The position numbers were made by a program, and so were the translations under genes. Positions 7,795-16,403 of a stretch of DNA of 58,673 bases are shown piece by piece; position 1 is the stretch's first letter, and every line of letters starts with the position of its first letter. Below the pieces are notes generated by a model. It did no database searches and had not been told where the DNA came from. It worked only from the letters and a program-made list of their open reading frames with translations. Source of the stretch: Bacillota bacterium (GTDB taxonomy: Bacteria > Bacillota > Dehalobacteriia > UBA4068 > UBA4997); NCBI GenBank assembly GCA_021769035.1, contig JAETTP010000008.1, positions 1-58,673 on the forward strand. Direction: 5' to 3'.

Positions 7795-10110
7795 TTGAAG
7801 CCGAATAGATTTGCGCTGACTAAAAACCATTTGCAGGTGCGCCTGAGCCGTTTGGGCTATCTTTGGCTGGTGGTTTTGGTGGTGCTGACTTTTCTGCTGC
7901 TGGCCAGTGATTTTTTGAGCGACCGGGTTTCCTTGCAGGAGGGGGATTTGGCGCCGGATAATGTTTATTATTTCGGCACGGCCAAAACCTATGTCAGCCA
8001 GGCTTACACTGCCCAGGCTCAAAATCTGGCGGCCGGCGCGGTGGAGCAGATATATAAATATGACGAAACGGTTTCCGCCGATATGCAGCGGCAGGTGGAT
8101 GAGCTTTTTGACAAATTGCAGAGCACCAAGGCGTTGGTGCCCGACGTGGGCGGCCAGCTGACGGCCCTGAGCGAGCTTTTAACCCCGGCTGGCGATGATG
8201 TGGAGCCGCCGGAGCAGGCGGTGTTGGAATATTTTTTGCAGTTGGACGATTCCGGCGAGTGGCTGCTGCGCAACAGTTTGAAAAACGCCGTGGCCGCGGC
8301 CTACAGCCGGGGCGAGTTTGGCGAGGACGAGCTGCCGCAGGTGATTGAGCAATGTAGCGCCAACATTCAGGCGGCCGCCGTGAACGATGACGCGGAGGCT
8401 TTTATGCTGCAAGCGCAAAAGCTGCTGACTTTCCGGGCCACCCACGTTTTCGACCAGGTGGCGACAATGGACGCTATCACGGCGGCGATTAGCAATGTGC
8501 AGCCGATTTCCCGCACTATTTACCCCGGCCAGCTGATTGTGAAGCGCGGCCAGGAGGTGGGCGCAACCGAGGTGGAGGCCTTGCAAGCGGTGGGTTTGCA
8601 GCAGCCCGTCAGCGATATGCAGGCTTATCTGGGCCTGCTGCTGCTGGTCATTATCTGTTACCTGCTGCTTTGGCTGTACTGCACCAAACTCAGTGGTGAT
8701 AACGATTTAGGCCTGCAAAAGCTGACTCTGATTTCCCTGCTGTTCAGCGGCATTTTGCTGATGGCTAGGGTGATTACGCTGGTTAAGTTCGACGCCAACT
8801 CTGCCACCGACTGGATGTTGGGCCTGGCGGTGCCGGTGCCCGCTTTTGCTATGCTGGTGACGGCCCTGGTGAACCGCCGCACGGCTATCTTTGCCACGGT
8901 GGTGGTGAGCATTTTTGTCGGCCTGATGTGCGGCACCAATATGCTCTATATTTTGGCAGCTTTGGTGGGCGGCTTTGTTGGCGTTTGGCAGCTGAGCAAT
9001 ATGAAGTCCCGCAGCCATTATGCCGTGGCCGTGGCCTATATTTTTGCGGCCTACGCGCTGGTGAGCCTTTCCTGGTGCCTGATGTGGAACTACGGCGCGC
9101 GCTCGGTGGGTATCGCTGTGCTGATGTCGTTTATCAACGGCCTGATTTCCGTAATTTTGACGGTGGGTACGCTGCCCCTGCTGGAAACGGCCTTTTCTAT
9201 CACCACGGAAATTCGCCTGATGGAGCTTTCCAACCTCAATCATCCCTTGCTGAAAAAGCTGATGATCGAGGCGCCCGGCACCTACAACCATAGTATTCTG
9301 GTGGGCAATCTGGCGGAGGCCGCCGCCGACCAAATCGGCGCTAATGGTCTGCTGGTGCGGGTTGCTTCCTACTTCCACGATATTGGCAAAACCAAACGGC
9401 CCAATTTTTACGTAGAAAACCAAAAGCCCGGCGAGAACCCGCATGACAAACTGCAACCCAGCCTGAGCACTTTCATTATTACCTCTCACACCAAGGAGGG
9501 GGCGGATATGGCCCGCAAATACAAGCTGCCGGTGGAGATTATTGATATTATTGAGCAGCACCACGGCACCGGCGTGCTGAAAGGCTTTTACAACAAGGCG
9601 CTGGAGCAAGCTAAAAATGCGGAGGCCAACACGGCCCCGGTGCGTATGGAGGATTTTTGCTATCCCGGCCCGATTCCCCAAACCCGTGAGGCGGCTTTGG
9701 TGATGCTGGCGGATAGCTGCCAGGCGGCGGTGCAGTCTATGAACGCGCCCACGCCAGGCCAGATTGAGGGCATGGTGCGGGATATTGTGAAGGGCAAGCA
9801 CAACGAGGGCCAGCTGAACAACTGCGATTTGACATTCCGCGATTTAGATGTGATTTCCTCCACCTTCGCCACCATTCTGGCCGGGGCCAAGCATTATCGC
9901 CTGGCTTATCCGGAGCAGCTGGCTAAGGAAATGGAGAAGATGCGCCGGCAGGCGGAGAGAGAGGTTTTGGCGGAAAAGGCGGAAAAAGCCGAGAAAACCG
10001 ATAAAGCGGAAAAGCCGGAAAAAGAAGATAAAAACGAAAAAAATGATAAATCAGAAAAATCTGAAAAAACAGAAAAATCAGAAAAAGAGATTAAAGATAA
10101 GAACAAGTGA
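7795..10110 (+). CDS. 7TM-HD family membrane phosphodiesterase (YqfF/PgpH-like)
   Basis: 771 residues from TTG with GAGGTGA 6 bases upstream. Order of parts: one N-terminal membrane helix (about 20-40), a large extracytoplasmic 7TMR-HDED domain (about 45-270), seven membrane helices (about 280-480), then a cytosolic HD domain with YNHS near residue 498, YFHDIGK near 526 and QHHGTG. Characterised relatives (PgpH) hydrolyse cyclic di-AMP. The last 45 or so residues are an unusual lysine/glutamate-rich tail made of EKAEK, EKTDK and EKSEK-like units. The other c-di-AMP phosphodiesterase, GdpP, is missing from its usual place before rplI in this window. Confidence 0.92.
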   Translation: MKPNRFALTKNHLQVRLSRLGYLWLVVLVVLTFLLLASDFLSDRVSLQEGDLAPDNVYYFGTAKTYVSQAYTAQAQNLAAGAVEQIYKYDETVSADMQRQVDELFDKLQSTKALVPDVGGQLTALSELLTPAGDDVEPPEQAVLEYFLQLDDSGEWLLRNSLKNAVAAAYSRGEFGEDELPQVIEQCSANIQAAAVNDDAEAFMLQAQKLLTFRATHVFDQVATMDAITAAISNVQPISRTIYPGQLIVKRGQEVGATEVEALQAVGLQQPVSDMQAYLGLLLLVIICYLLLWLYCTKLSGDNDLGLQKLTLISLLFSGILLMARVITLVKFDANSATDWMLGLAVPVPAFAMLVTALVNRRTAIFATVVVSIFVGLMCGTNMLYILAALVGGFVGVWQLSNMKSRSHYAVAVAYIFAAYALVSLSWCLMWNYGARSVGIAVLMSFINGLISVILTVGTLPLLETAFSITTEIRLMELSNLNHPLLKKLMIEAPGTYNHSILVGNLAEAAADQIGANGLLVRVASYFHDIGKTKRPNFYVENQKPGENPHDKLQPSLSTFIITSHTKEGADMARKYKLPVEIIDIIEQHHGTGVLKGFYNKALEQAKNAEANTAPVRMEDFCYPGPIPQTREAALVMLADSCQAAVQSMNAPTPGQIEGMVRDIVKGKHNEGQLNNCDLTFRDLDVISSTFATILAGAKHYRLAYPEQLAKEMEKMRRQAEREVLAEKAEKAEKTDKAEKPEKEDKNEKNDKSEKSEKTEKSEKEIKDKNK

Positions 10111-10122
10111 GATGAATTTTAA

Positions 10123-10629
10123 ATGAAGCTTTTGTTGACGATTGATTTGCCGCAGCAGGCGGACTGGCTGCTGCCCAAGCCCTGGGCGGCGGCTTTGCTG
10201 GCGGCTTTGCAGCAAACCTTGGCGTTGGAATATCCCACGCCGGGCACGGAGCCGGAGCAGGACCAGCTGCCGGCTTGGTTGCGCGGCTGTGAGGTTTCGC
10301 TGCTGCTGACGGATAACCCAGCCATTCACCGGCTGAACAGCAGCTTCCGCGGGGTGGACAGGCCAACAGACGTGCTTTCCTTTCCGCAGTATCAGGCGGG
10401 CGAGGCCGTGCAGCCGCACAGTAGCCTGGGTGATATTGTGATTTCCTTGCCCAAAATGGCGGCGCAGGCGGCGGAATTTGGCCACAGCCAAAAGCGGGAG
10501 CTGTGTTTCCTGTTTGTGCACGGGCTGCTGCATTTGCTGGGCTACGACCATGAGCTTTCCGCTGCGGAGGAGCGGCGGCAGTTTGCCCGCCAGGACGAGG
10601 TGCTGGCGGCCTTGGGCGTCAACAGATGA
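10123..10629 (+). CDS. ybeY: rRNA maturation factor / endoribonuclease YbeY
   Basis: 168 residues, UPF0054 family. The zinc-binding signature HGLLHLLGYDH is near residues 129-139, with the preceding VDRPTDVLSFPQ and LGDIVIS blocks of the family. YbeY takes part in 16S rRNA 3' processing and ribosome quality control in the cytosol. The N terminus has about 20 residues more than compact homologues. Only a weak GTGAG lies about 11 bases before the ATG, 12 bases after the upstream stop, so translation may be coupled to the HD-domain gene. Confidence 0.92.
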   Translation: MKLLLTIDLPQQADWLLPKPWAAALLAALQQTLALEYPTPGTEPEQDQLPAWLRGCEVSLLLTDNPAIHRLNSSFRGVDRPTDVLSFPQYQAGEAVQPHSSLGDIVISLPKMAAQAAEFGHSQKRELCFLFVHGLLHLLGYDHELSAAEERRQFARQDEVLAALGVNR

Positions 10630-10658
10630 ACATTAACATTAAATTAGGTAGGTAAAAA

Positions 10659-11627
10659 ATGGGAATAGATTTAGACGCATATTTTGGGCACGCGGCCCTG
10701 CCGGCGGATTATCGCTCCGGCTTTGTGGCTTTGATTGGCCGGCCCAACGCCGGCAAAAGCACTCTGCTGAACCGACTTTTGGGGCAGAAGATAGCCATTG
10801 TGTCCGACAAGCCGCAGACGACGCGCACCAAAATCCAAGGCATTTACACCGACGATACTATGCAGGCGGTGTTTTTTGATACGCCCGGTTTGCATAAGTC
10901 CAAGCATAAATTGGGCGATTATATGAACAAGGCGGCGGCGGTGACCTTTGGCGACGTTGATGTGATTTGCTACCTGACCGACGCCAGCCAGCCCTTTGGC
11001 GGCGGCGAGGCGCATATTTGCCAGCAGCTGGCGGACAGCGTCAAGCAGGGCGGGCCGCCGCTGTTTTTGTTGCTGAATAAAATTGATTTGCTGCCGGAGG
11101 GTGCGCGGGAGCCGGCGGCCTTGGCGGAGTTGGCCGCGCCCTTTTGCAGCCGGTTGGATTTTGCGCAGGTGTTGGGCGTTTCCGCCGCCGAGGGGCAAGG
11201 GGTGGAGCAGCTTTTGGCTGCCCTGCGGGAGAGCCTGCCCCGCGGCCCGCGTTACTACGACGAGGAGCAGCTGACCGACCAGCCGGAAAAGCAGATTATG
11301 GCCGAGATTATCCGGGAAAAGATTTTTTTGGCGACGCGTGAGGAAATTCCCCACGCGGTGGCCGTGATTATCAGCCAGTATCAACGCCGTCCCAACGGTA
11401 TGCTTTATTTGGAGGCCCAGATTTTTGTGGAGCGCGACAGCCAAAAGGGTATTATTATCGGCAAGGGCGGCGCAATGCTGCGCAGTATCGGCCAGGCCGC
11501 GCGGGCGGAGATTGAGGGCCTGTTTGACGAGCAGCTTTATCTGGAACTGCGGGTTAAGGTGAAAAAGGATTGGCGTGACGACGCCTGGCTGCTGAAAAGC
11601 TTGGGCTATGACCCGAAAAAACTGTAA
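10659..11627 (+). CDS. era: GTPase Era
   Basis: 322 residues. GTPase domain with G1 GRPNAGKST (residues 27-35), G2 TTRTKIQGI, G3 DTPGLHKSKH and G4 NKID, then a C-terminal KH domain with GIIIGKGG. Era binds the 3' end of 16S rRNA during 30S assembly. It carries an N-terminal extension of about 17 residues before the usual SGFVALIGRPN start. TAGGTAGG lies about 6-13 bases before the ATG. It sits between ybeY and recO as in most Bacillota, which joins two ribosome-maturation genes. Confidence 0.95.
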   Translation: MGIDLDAYFGHAALPADYRSGFVALIGRPNAGKSTLLNRLLGQKIAIVSDKPQTTRTKIQGIYTDDTMQAVFFDTPGLHKSKHKLGDYMNKAAAVTFGDVDVICYLTDASQPFGGGEAHICQQLADSVKQGGPPLFLLLNKIDLLPEGAREPAALAELAAPFCSRLDFAQVLGVSAAEGQGVEQLLAALRESLPRGPRYYDEEQLTDQPEKQIMAEIIREKIFLATREEIPHAVAVIISQYQRRPNGMLYLEAQIFVERDSQKGIIIGKGGAMLRSIGQAARAEIEGLFDEQLYLELRVKVKKDWRDDAWLLKSLGYDPKKL

Positions 11628-11656
11628 ACAAAACCTTTAATAGGCGGTGTTTGGCA

Positions 11657-12502
11657 ATGGATTTGCGTTCCCAAACTGATGAATGTTTGATTTTGCGCAG
11701 CCGGGAGTTTCAGGAGGCCGATCGCCTGCTGACGGTGCTGGGGCGGCGTTTGGGGCGCGTTTCCTGCCTGGCCCGTGGCGTGCGCCGGCCTAACAGCCGC
11801 CTGAAAGCGGCCACCCTGGATTTTAGCTACAGCAGGCTGCAATTTGCGCCGGCCAGCCGCCAGGCGGCCGGTTCCGCCGGCTCTGCCGGCGGCTTACTGC
11901 TGGTGACGCAAGGCGAAGCTCTGGACGGCCTGCCCGGACTTAGGGCGGATTTGAACAAACTTGGCTGCGCCTACTATCTGGGCGAGCTACTGGTTTTAGC
12001 CACGCCGGAAAACAAGCCGCAGGAGAATATCTTCATTTTAGCGGTGACGGCGTTGACCCTGCTGGCAAATTTAGAAAACGAGCAGGAGCAGTTTTTGGTG
12101 CTGAAGTTTTTTGAGCTGCGTTTGCTTGGGGAAATGGGCTGGCGGCCGAATTTGGCGGTTTGCAGCCGCTGCGGCCGGCCGGTGCGTTTGCCGCAGGCCC
12201 CGGGGCGGCCGGATTTTTTTGTGGCTGCGCCGGCCCTGGGCGGCTTGGCCTGCCCGCGCTGCTGCCAGGATTTGCAATGGAGCACCGGCGGCGGCCCGGC
12301 GGAAAAGGCGCGGCTTTCCCGCGGCTGCCTGCGTCTGCTGGACAGCCTGCTGAATTGGGAGCTGCGGCCGCTGTTGAAGCTGCGGATTTCCCCGGAGCTG
12401 CGCCAGGAGCTGAACGCCTGCGTTTGGGCCTTTTTGGATTATCACCTGGGGCCGGCTGCCGGCAAGGCCCGCCGGAATTTGCAGGTTTACTGCGATATTT
12501 AG
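11657..12502 (+). CDS. recO: DNA repair protein RecO
   Basis: 281 residues. ATG at 11657 has AGGCGGTG 7 bases upstream, while the in-frame TTG at 11651 is too close to that site. N-terminal OB fold (TDECLILRSREFQEADRLLTVL) and a C-terminal zinc module CSRCGRP...CPRCC. RecO loads RecA on SSB-coated DNA with RecR, whose gene is at 38.6-39.3 kb. RecO proteins bind the acidic C-terminal tip of SSB, which is relevant to the DnaB tail noted in the findings. Confidence 0.92.
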   Translation: MDLRSQTDECLILRSREFQEADRLLTVLGRRLGRVSCLARGVRRPNSRLKAATLDFSYSRLQFAPASRQAAGSAGSAGGLLLVTQGEALDGLPGLRADLNKLGCAYYLGELLVLATPENKPQENIFILAVTALTLLANLENEQEQFLVLKFFELRLLGEMGWRPNLAVCSRCGRPVRLPQAPGRPDFFVAAPALGGLACPRCCQDLQWSTGGGPAEKARLSRGCLRLLDSLLNWELRPLLKLRISPELRQELNACVWAFLDYHLGPAAGKARRNLQVYCDI

Positions 12503-12512
12503 GAGAAAAGAT

Positions 12513-12541
12513 TTGACAAGCCCTTTGGGACTTGTTATAAT
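12513..12541 (+). promoter_or_regulatory. sigma-A promoter of glyQS
   Basis: Perfect TTGACA (12513-12518), 17-base spacer, perfect TATAAT (12536-12541). The spacer carries an imperfect inverted repeat ACAAG-CCC...GGG-CTTGT (12516-12535), a possible protein-binding site. No glycine riboswitch or T-box motif lies in the leader before the ATG at 12600. Confidence 0.85.
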
Positions 12542-12599
12542 AATATTTTAGGTAATAATGTGAAAAAACGGCAATGTTTTAATATAAGGAGTGACAAGC

Positions 12600-13529
12600 A
12601 TGAATTTTCAGCAGTTGATTTTGAACCTGCAAAAATACTGGGGCGAGCAGGGCTGCGTGATTTTGCAGCCTTATGACCTGGAAAAAGGCGCGGGCACCAT
12701 GAACCCGGCCACCTTTTTGCGGGCCCTGGGGCCGGAGCCCTGGAAGGTGGCTTATGTGGAGCCCTCTCGCCGGCCCACTGACGGCCGCTACGGCGAGAAC
12801 CCCAACCGTTTGCAGCATTACTTTCAGTTTCAGGTGATTTTGAAGCCCTCGCCGGACAATGTGCAGGAGCTTTATCTGGACAGCCTGCGCGCGCTGGGCA
12901 TTGACCCGGCCGAGCACGACATTCGCTTTGTGGAGGACAACTGGGAAAGCCCCACCCTGGGCGCTTGGGGCCTGGGTTGGGAGGTTTGGCTGGACGGTAT
13001 GGAGGTGACGCAGTTTACCTATTTTCAGCAGTGCGGCGGCTTGGATTGCAAGCCCGTCTGCGCGGAAATCACCTACGGCATTGAGCGTTTGGCAATGTTC
13101 ATTCAGGAGGTGGACAGCGTTTTCGACATCAACTGGGTGGACGACGTCAGCTACGGTGATGTTTATCATCAGAATGAGATTGATTACTCTACCTATAATT
13201 TTAAGGTTTCCAATGCGGAAATGTTGTTCCAGCTGTTCGATATGTATGAACAGGAGTGCGGCAGCATTTTGCAGGCCGGGCTGGTGCAGCCGGCCTACGA
13301 CTACGCGCTGAAATGCTCGCACACCTTTAATCTGCTGGACGCCCGCGGCGCTATCAGCGTGACGGAGCGGCAAAGCTTCATCGGCAGGGTGCGCGCGATG
13401 GCCCGCCAATGCGCGGAGGCCTATGTGCAGCAGCGGGAGCGTTTGGGCTTCCCGATGTTGAAAGACGCTGAACAAAGAAAACTGCTGGGGCTGGAGCCGC
13501 TGCCGGCGGGGAAAGAGGGGTTGAAGTAA
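12600..13529 (+). CDS. glyQ: glycyl-tRNA synthetase alpha subunit
   Basis: 309 residues. ATG at 12600 is preceded by AAGGAG at an 8-base gap; a GTG at 12591 lies inside that site. The catalytic alpha subunit of the heterotetrameric bacterial GlyRS, class II, is shown by [55 protein letters not shown] and the motif 3 region YGIERLAMF. It charges tRNA-Gly with glycine in the cytosol. The stop overlaps the start of glyS by one base (TAATG). Confidence 0.97.
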   Translation: MNFQQLILNLQKYWGEQGCVILQPYDLEKGAGTMNPATFLRALGPEPWKVAYVEPSRRPTDGRYGENPNRLQHYFQFQVILKPSPDNVQELYLDSLRALGIDPAEHDIRFVEDNWESPTLGAWGLGWEVWLDGMEVTQFTYFQQCGGLDCKPVCAEITYGIERLAMFIQEVDSVFDINWVDDVSYGDVYHQNEIDYSTYNFKVSNAEMLFQLFDMYEQECGSILQAGLVQPAYDYALKCSHTFNLLDARGAISVTERQSFIGRVRAMARQCAEAYVQQRERLGFPMLKDAEQRKLLGLEPLPAGKEGLK

Positions 13530-15616
13530 TGGCCAAGGATTTGTTGTTTGAAATTGGTATTGAGGAAATCCCGGCCCGTTTTATGGAGCCGGCGTTGAAG
13601 CAGCTGCGGGAGCTGGCAGCCGCCGGCTTGCAGCAGGCCGGGCTGGAATATGCGGATATGCAGGTTTACGGCACGCCGCGCCGCATTGCCCTGCTGGTTA
13701 AGGATTTGGCGGAAATGCAGCCGGATAGCCAGCAGGAGAGCAAGGGCCCGGCTTTGAAAGCGGCCTACGACGCAGACGGCCAGCCCACCAAGGCCCTGCT
13801 GGGCTTTTGTCGCGGCCAGGGCATTGAACCGGACGCGGTTTTGCAAAAGGAAATCAAAGGCGTGCAATATGTTTACGCCGTGAAGCAGATCCAGGGCCGG
13901 CCCACGGCGGAGCTGCTACCTGCGATGCTGGAGGAGATTGTGCATAAGCTGTACTTCCCCAAGCCGATGCGCTGGGGCAGTAATGAAATGCGCTTTGCCC
14001 GGCCCATCCGCTGGCTGGTGCTGCTTTTTGGGCAGGCGGTGCTGCCTTTGGAAATTGCCGGGGTTAAGGCGGGGCGCATCACCCGCGGCCACCGCTTTTT
14101 GGGCAACGGCCAGGCGGAGATTAAGGAGCCGGCGGCTTATCTGCTGACCCTGCAAAATGAATACGTGATTGCTGACCAAAAGGTGCGCCGGGAGAAGATT
14201 TGGGCGCAGATTCAGGCCGTGGCCAAGGTGGCCGGCGGCCGGGTGAAGCCGGACGAGGATTTGCTTTCCGAGCTGGTTTATATTCTGGAATATCCCACCG
14301 CCCTGCTGGGCAGCTTTGACCCTAAATATCTGGAAATCCCGGAGGAGCTGGTGGTGACGCCAATGCGGGAGCACCAGCGTTACTTCCCGGTTTACGACGC
14401 AGCCGGCCAAAAGCTGCTGCCGCATTTTATCACCGTGCGCAACGGTAACAGCGAGCATTTGGATATTGTGCGGGCCGGCAATGAAAAGGTGCTGGCGGCC
14501 CGGTTGGCGGACGCGGAATTTTTCTGGCATGAGGATTGCGCGCACCCGCTGGCGGATAATCTGCCCCGGCTGGCGCATATCGTGTTTCATGAGAAGCTGG
14601 GCACGCTGGACGCCAAGGTGCAGCGGATTAAGACTTTGGCCGGGCATATTGCGGCCAAGCTGGTGTTTAACGACGACGACCGTCGCGATACCGAGCGGGC
14701 GGCCGAACTGCTGAAGTGCGATTTGGTTTCCAATGCGGTTTACGAGTTTACCGAGTTGCAGGGGATTATGGGCGAGTACTATGCCCGGCACGACGGCGAA
14801 ACGCCCCAGGTGGCGGCGGCCATTCGGGAGCATTATCTGCCGCGCTTTGCCGGCGACGTTCTGCCCAAGACCAAAGCGGGCATTGCCCTGGCCCTGGCGG
14901 ATCGCCTGGACAGCTTGGTTGGCTTTTTTGCCCAGGGTATGATTCCCACCGGCTCCCAGGACCCTTACGCACTGCGCCGGGCGGCGATTGGCGTTATGCA
15001 GATTTTGCTGCAAAACAAGCTGGGCCTGAATTTGCACTGGCTGTGCCAAAAGGCCTACGCGCTTTACGAGGGGATTGCTTTGGAGTGCGATGAGCAGACC
15101 ACCTTGTCGGCTTTGGCCGGCTTCTTTGAGCAGCGTTTGGAGAATATTTTGGCGGAGGAGGGCCTGCCCTACGATGTGGTGAATGCGGTGAGTGCGCTGC
15201 CGCTGGTTTGCCCGCTTTACAACTACCAAAAGGCGCATGCGCTGGCAGATTTTCGGGCTGACGAGGAGTTTGCACAGCTGATGGCGGCCTACGGCCGGGC
15301 GGCCAATCTGCTGAAAAACGCCCAGCCGGCGGCCGAGGTGCAGGAGCAGCTTTTGGAGGAGCAGGCGGAGCGTGAGCTTTTTGCGGCGCTTTCGGCGGTG
15401 AGCTCCAAGGTGAAATCGGCCTTGGCTCTGCGGGATTATTTGGCTGCTTTGCGCTCTTTGGCCTCTGTGCGGCCGCAGCTGGACGCCTTTTTTGAGGAGG
15501 TTATGGTGATGGCCGAAAACGAGGCTTTGCGGGGCAACCGGCTGGCCTTGCTGCAATATCTGGTGGCGATGACGGCTGAGCTGGGCGATCTTTCCGCCCT
15601 GGTGAGCAAGGGTTGA
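13529..15616 (+). CDS. glyS: glycyl-tRNA synthetase beta subunit
   Basis: 695 residues, the usual size. Begins LLFEIGIEEIPARFM, contains the RFARPIRWLVLLFG and VTPMREHQRYFPV blocks and the HD-like region, and ends with the tRNA anticodon-binding part (ALRDYLAALRSLASVRPQLDAFFEEVMVMAEN). It binds tRNA-Gly for the alpha subunit. Its translation is coupled to glyQ through the TAATG overlap. No irregularity seen. Confidence 0.97.
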   Translation: MAKDLLFEIGIEEIPARFMEPALKQLRELAAAGLQQAGLEYADMQVYGTPRRIALLVKDLAEMQPDSQQESKGPALKAAYDADGQPTKALLGFCRGQGIEPDAVLQKEIKGVQYVYAVKQIQGRPTAELLPAMLEEIVHKLYFPKPMRWGSNEMRFARPIRWLVLLFGQAVLPLEIAGVKAGRITRGHRFLGNGQAEIKEPAAYLLTLQNEYVIADQKVRREKIWAQIQAVAKVAGGRVKPDEDLLSELVYILEYPTALLGSFDPKYLEIPEELVVTPMREHQRYFPVYDAAGQKLLPHFITVRNGNSEHLDIVRAGNEKVLAARLADAEFFWHEDCAHPLADNLPRLAHIVFHEKLGTLDAKVQRIKTLAGHIAAKLVFNDDDRRDTERAAELLKCDLVSNAVYEFTELQGIMGEYYARHDGETPQVAAAIREHYLPRFAGDVLPKTKAGIALALADRLDSLVGFFAQGMIPTGSQDPYALRRAAIGVMQILLQNKLGLNLHWLCQKAYALYEGIALECDEQTTLSALAGFFEQRLENILAEEGLPYDVVNAVSALPLVCPLYNYQKAHALADFRADEEFAQLMAAYGRAANLLKNAQPAAEVQEQLLEEQAERELFAALSAVSSKVKSALALRDYLAALRSLASVRPQLDAFFEEVMVMAENEALRGNRLALLQYLVAMTAELGDLSALVSKG

Positions 15617-15635
15617 GAGAGATTAAGGAGTTTTT

Positions 15636-16226
15636 ATGCTGCATAATGTTATTGCTATTATCAGCGTTTTTATGGTGCTGCTGACGATGTTTGAGCGGGT
15701 TTTCCGCCAGAAGCGGCGCGGCATTAAGGCCAATTTGCTCTGCCGGCATCATATTATGGAATTTGTTATTTATCCTTATGTGCTACTGCTGGCCTATCAC
15801 GTGCTGGCCTACAGCTTTAATTGGCCGCAGGCCTGGGGCGCGGCCCTGAACACGGTGCTGATTCCCTGGGGCTGGTTGGATTGGGTGGGCGATTTGCTCT
15901 GCATTATTGGTATGGTGATTTTTGTCTGGTGTATTCAGTCCTTTGGCGCGGCCTTTCGGCTGGGCGTGGATTACGAGCACCCGCAGGAGCTGATTACCAC
16001 CGGCATTTACGCCTACACCCGCAACCCTATGTACGTGGCTTACGACTTGATTACGCTAGGGCTTTTCCTGATTTACCCCACGCCGCTGTTCTTTATTTTC
16101 GGTTTGGGCTGCTGGTCAATCTTTTTCCGGCAGACGATTATTGAGGAGGAATTTTTGCGGGAATATCACGGCGAGGCGTTTGCGGCTTATTGCAGCAAGG
16201 TGGGGCGGTTTTTTAAAGAGTTCTGA
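15636..16226 (+). CDS. membrane methyltransferase of the isoprenylcysteine/phospholipid methyltransferase superfamily
   Basis: 196 residues with about five membrane helices. The C-terminal signature TTGIYAYTRNPMYVAYDLI ... IIEEEFLREYHGEAFAAYCSKVGRF is that of the ICMT/PEMT superfamily, where it forms the S-adenosylmethionine site facing the cytosol. The substrate in bacteria of this kind is unknown; a lipid or small hydrophobic thiol or carboxyl compound is possible. It follows glyS by 19 bases with TTAAGGAG before the ATG, so it is probably co-transcribed, and is followed by the structured RNA element. Confidence 0.85.
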   Translation: MLHNVIAIISVFMVLLTMFERVFRQKRRGIKANLLCRHHIMEFVIYPYVLLLAYHVLAYSFNWPQAWGAALNTVLIPWGWLDWVGDLLCIIGMVIFVWCIQSFGAAFRLGVDYEHPQELITTGIYAYTRNPMYVAYDLITLGLFLIYPTPLFFIFGLGCWSIFFRQTIIEEEFLREYHGEAFAAYCSKVGRFFKEF

Positions 16227-16250
16227 AGCTGCTAATTAAATAATAAATTA

Positions 16251-16356
16251 GGTGCTTGAGGTGGAAGATTTCGTACAATCCACACGCTGCTGGTACAGAC
16301 AATACCTATTTATTAGGTATGAGAGATGCAGGAGAATTGTACGACTGTCAGGCACC
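16251..16356 (+). ncRNA. unidentified structured RNA element (four nested helices) ahead of a terminator
   Basis: Four helices nest without crossing: P1 GGTGCTTGA (16251-16259) with TCAGGCACC (16348-16356), one G-U; P2 TCGTACAAT (16271-16279) with ATTGTACGA (16336-16344), perfect; P3 CTGC (16287-16290) with GCAG (16328-16331); P4 ATACCTA (16302-16308) with TAGGTAT (16314-16320), loop TTTAT. Asymmetric internal loops, including TGGTACAGACA opposite GAGAGAT, separate them. Eight bases later comes a strong terminator. The element starts 24 bases after a stop codon and no plus-strand gene follows it. I match it to no RNA family I know. It could be a 3'-UTR-derived small RNA, an orphan aptamer, or on the minus strand a 3' end structure. 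Confidence 0.55.
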
Positions 16357-16364
16357 ATTAAAAA

Positions 16365-16397
16365 GAGGGCTATGCTTTTGGCATGGCCCTCCTTTTT
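16365..16397. terminator. bidirectional terminator after the structured RNA
   Basis: Stem GAGGGCTATGC (16365-16375) with GCATGGCCCTC (16381-16391), one T-G pair, loop TTTTG, then six T's on the plus strand. Five A's precede the stem, so it can also end the convergent minus-strand operon. Confidence 0.9.
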
Positions 16398-16403
16398 TGC
16401 TTT

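Noticed and set aside
12542-12599. glycine riboswitch or T-box in the glyQS leader
   Set aside because: The leader is under 60 bases and has none of the conserved T-box or glycine-aptamer sequences.
13916-15556. 546-codon open frame antisense to glyS
   Set aside because: Same composition artefact; glyS is intact and of standard length.
16251-16356. assignment of the structured RNA to SRP, 6S, tmRNA or a named riboswitch class
   Set aside because: The conserved loops of those families (for example GGAAGCAGCC of SRP RNA) are absent.
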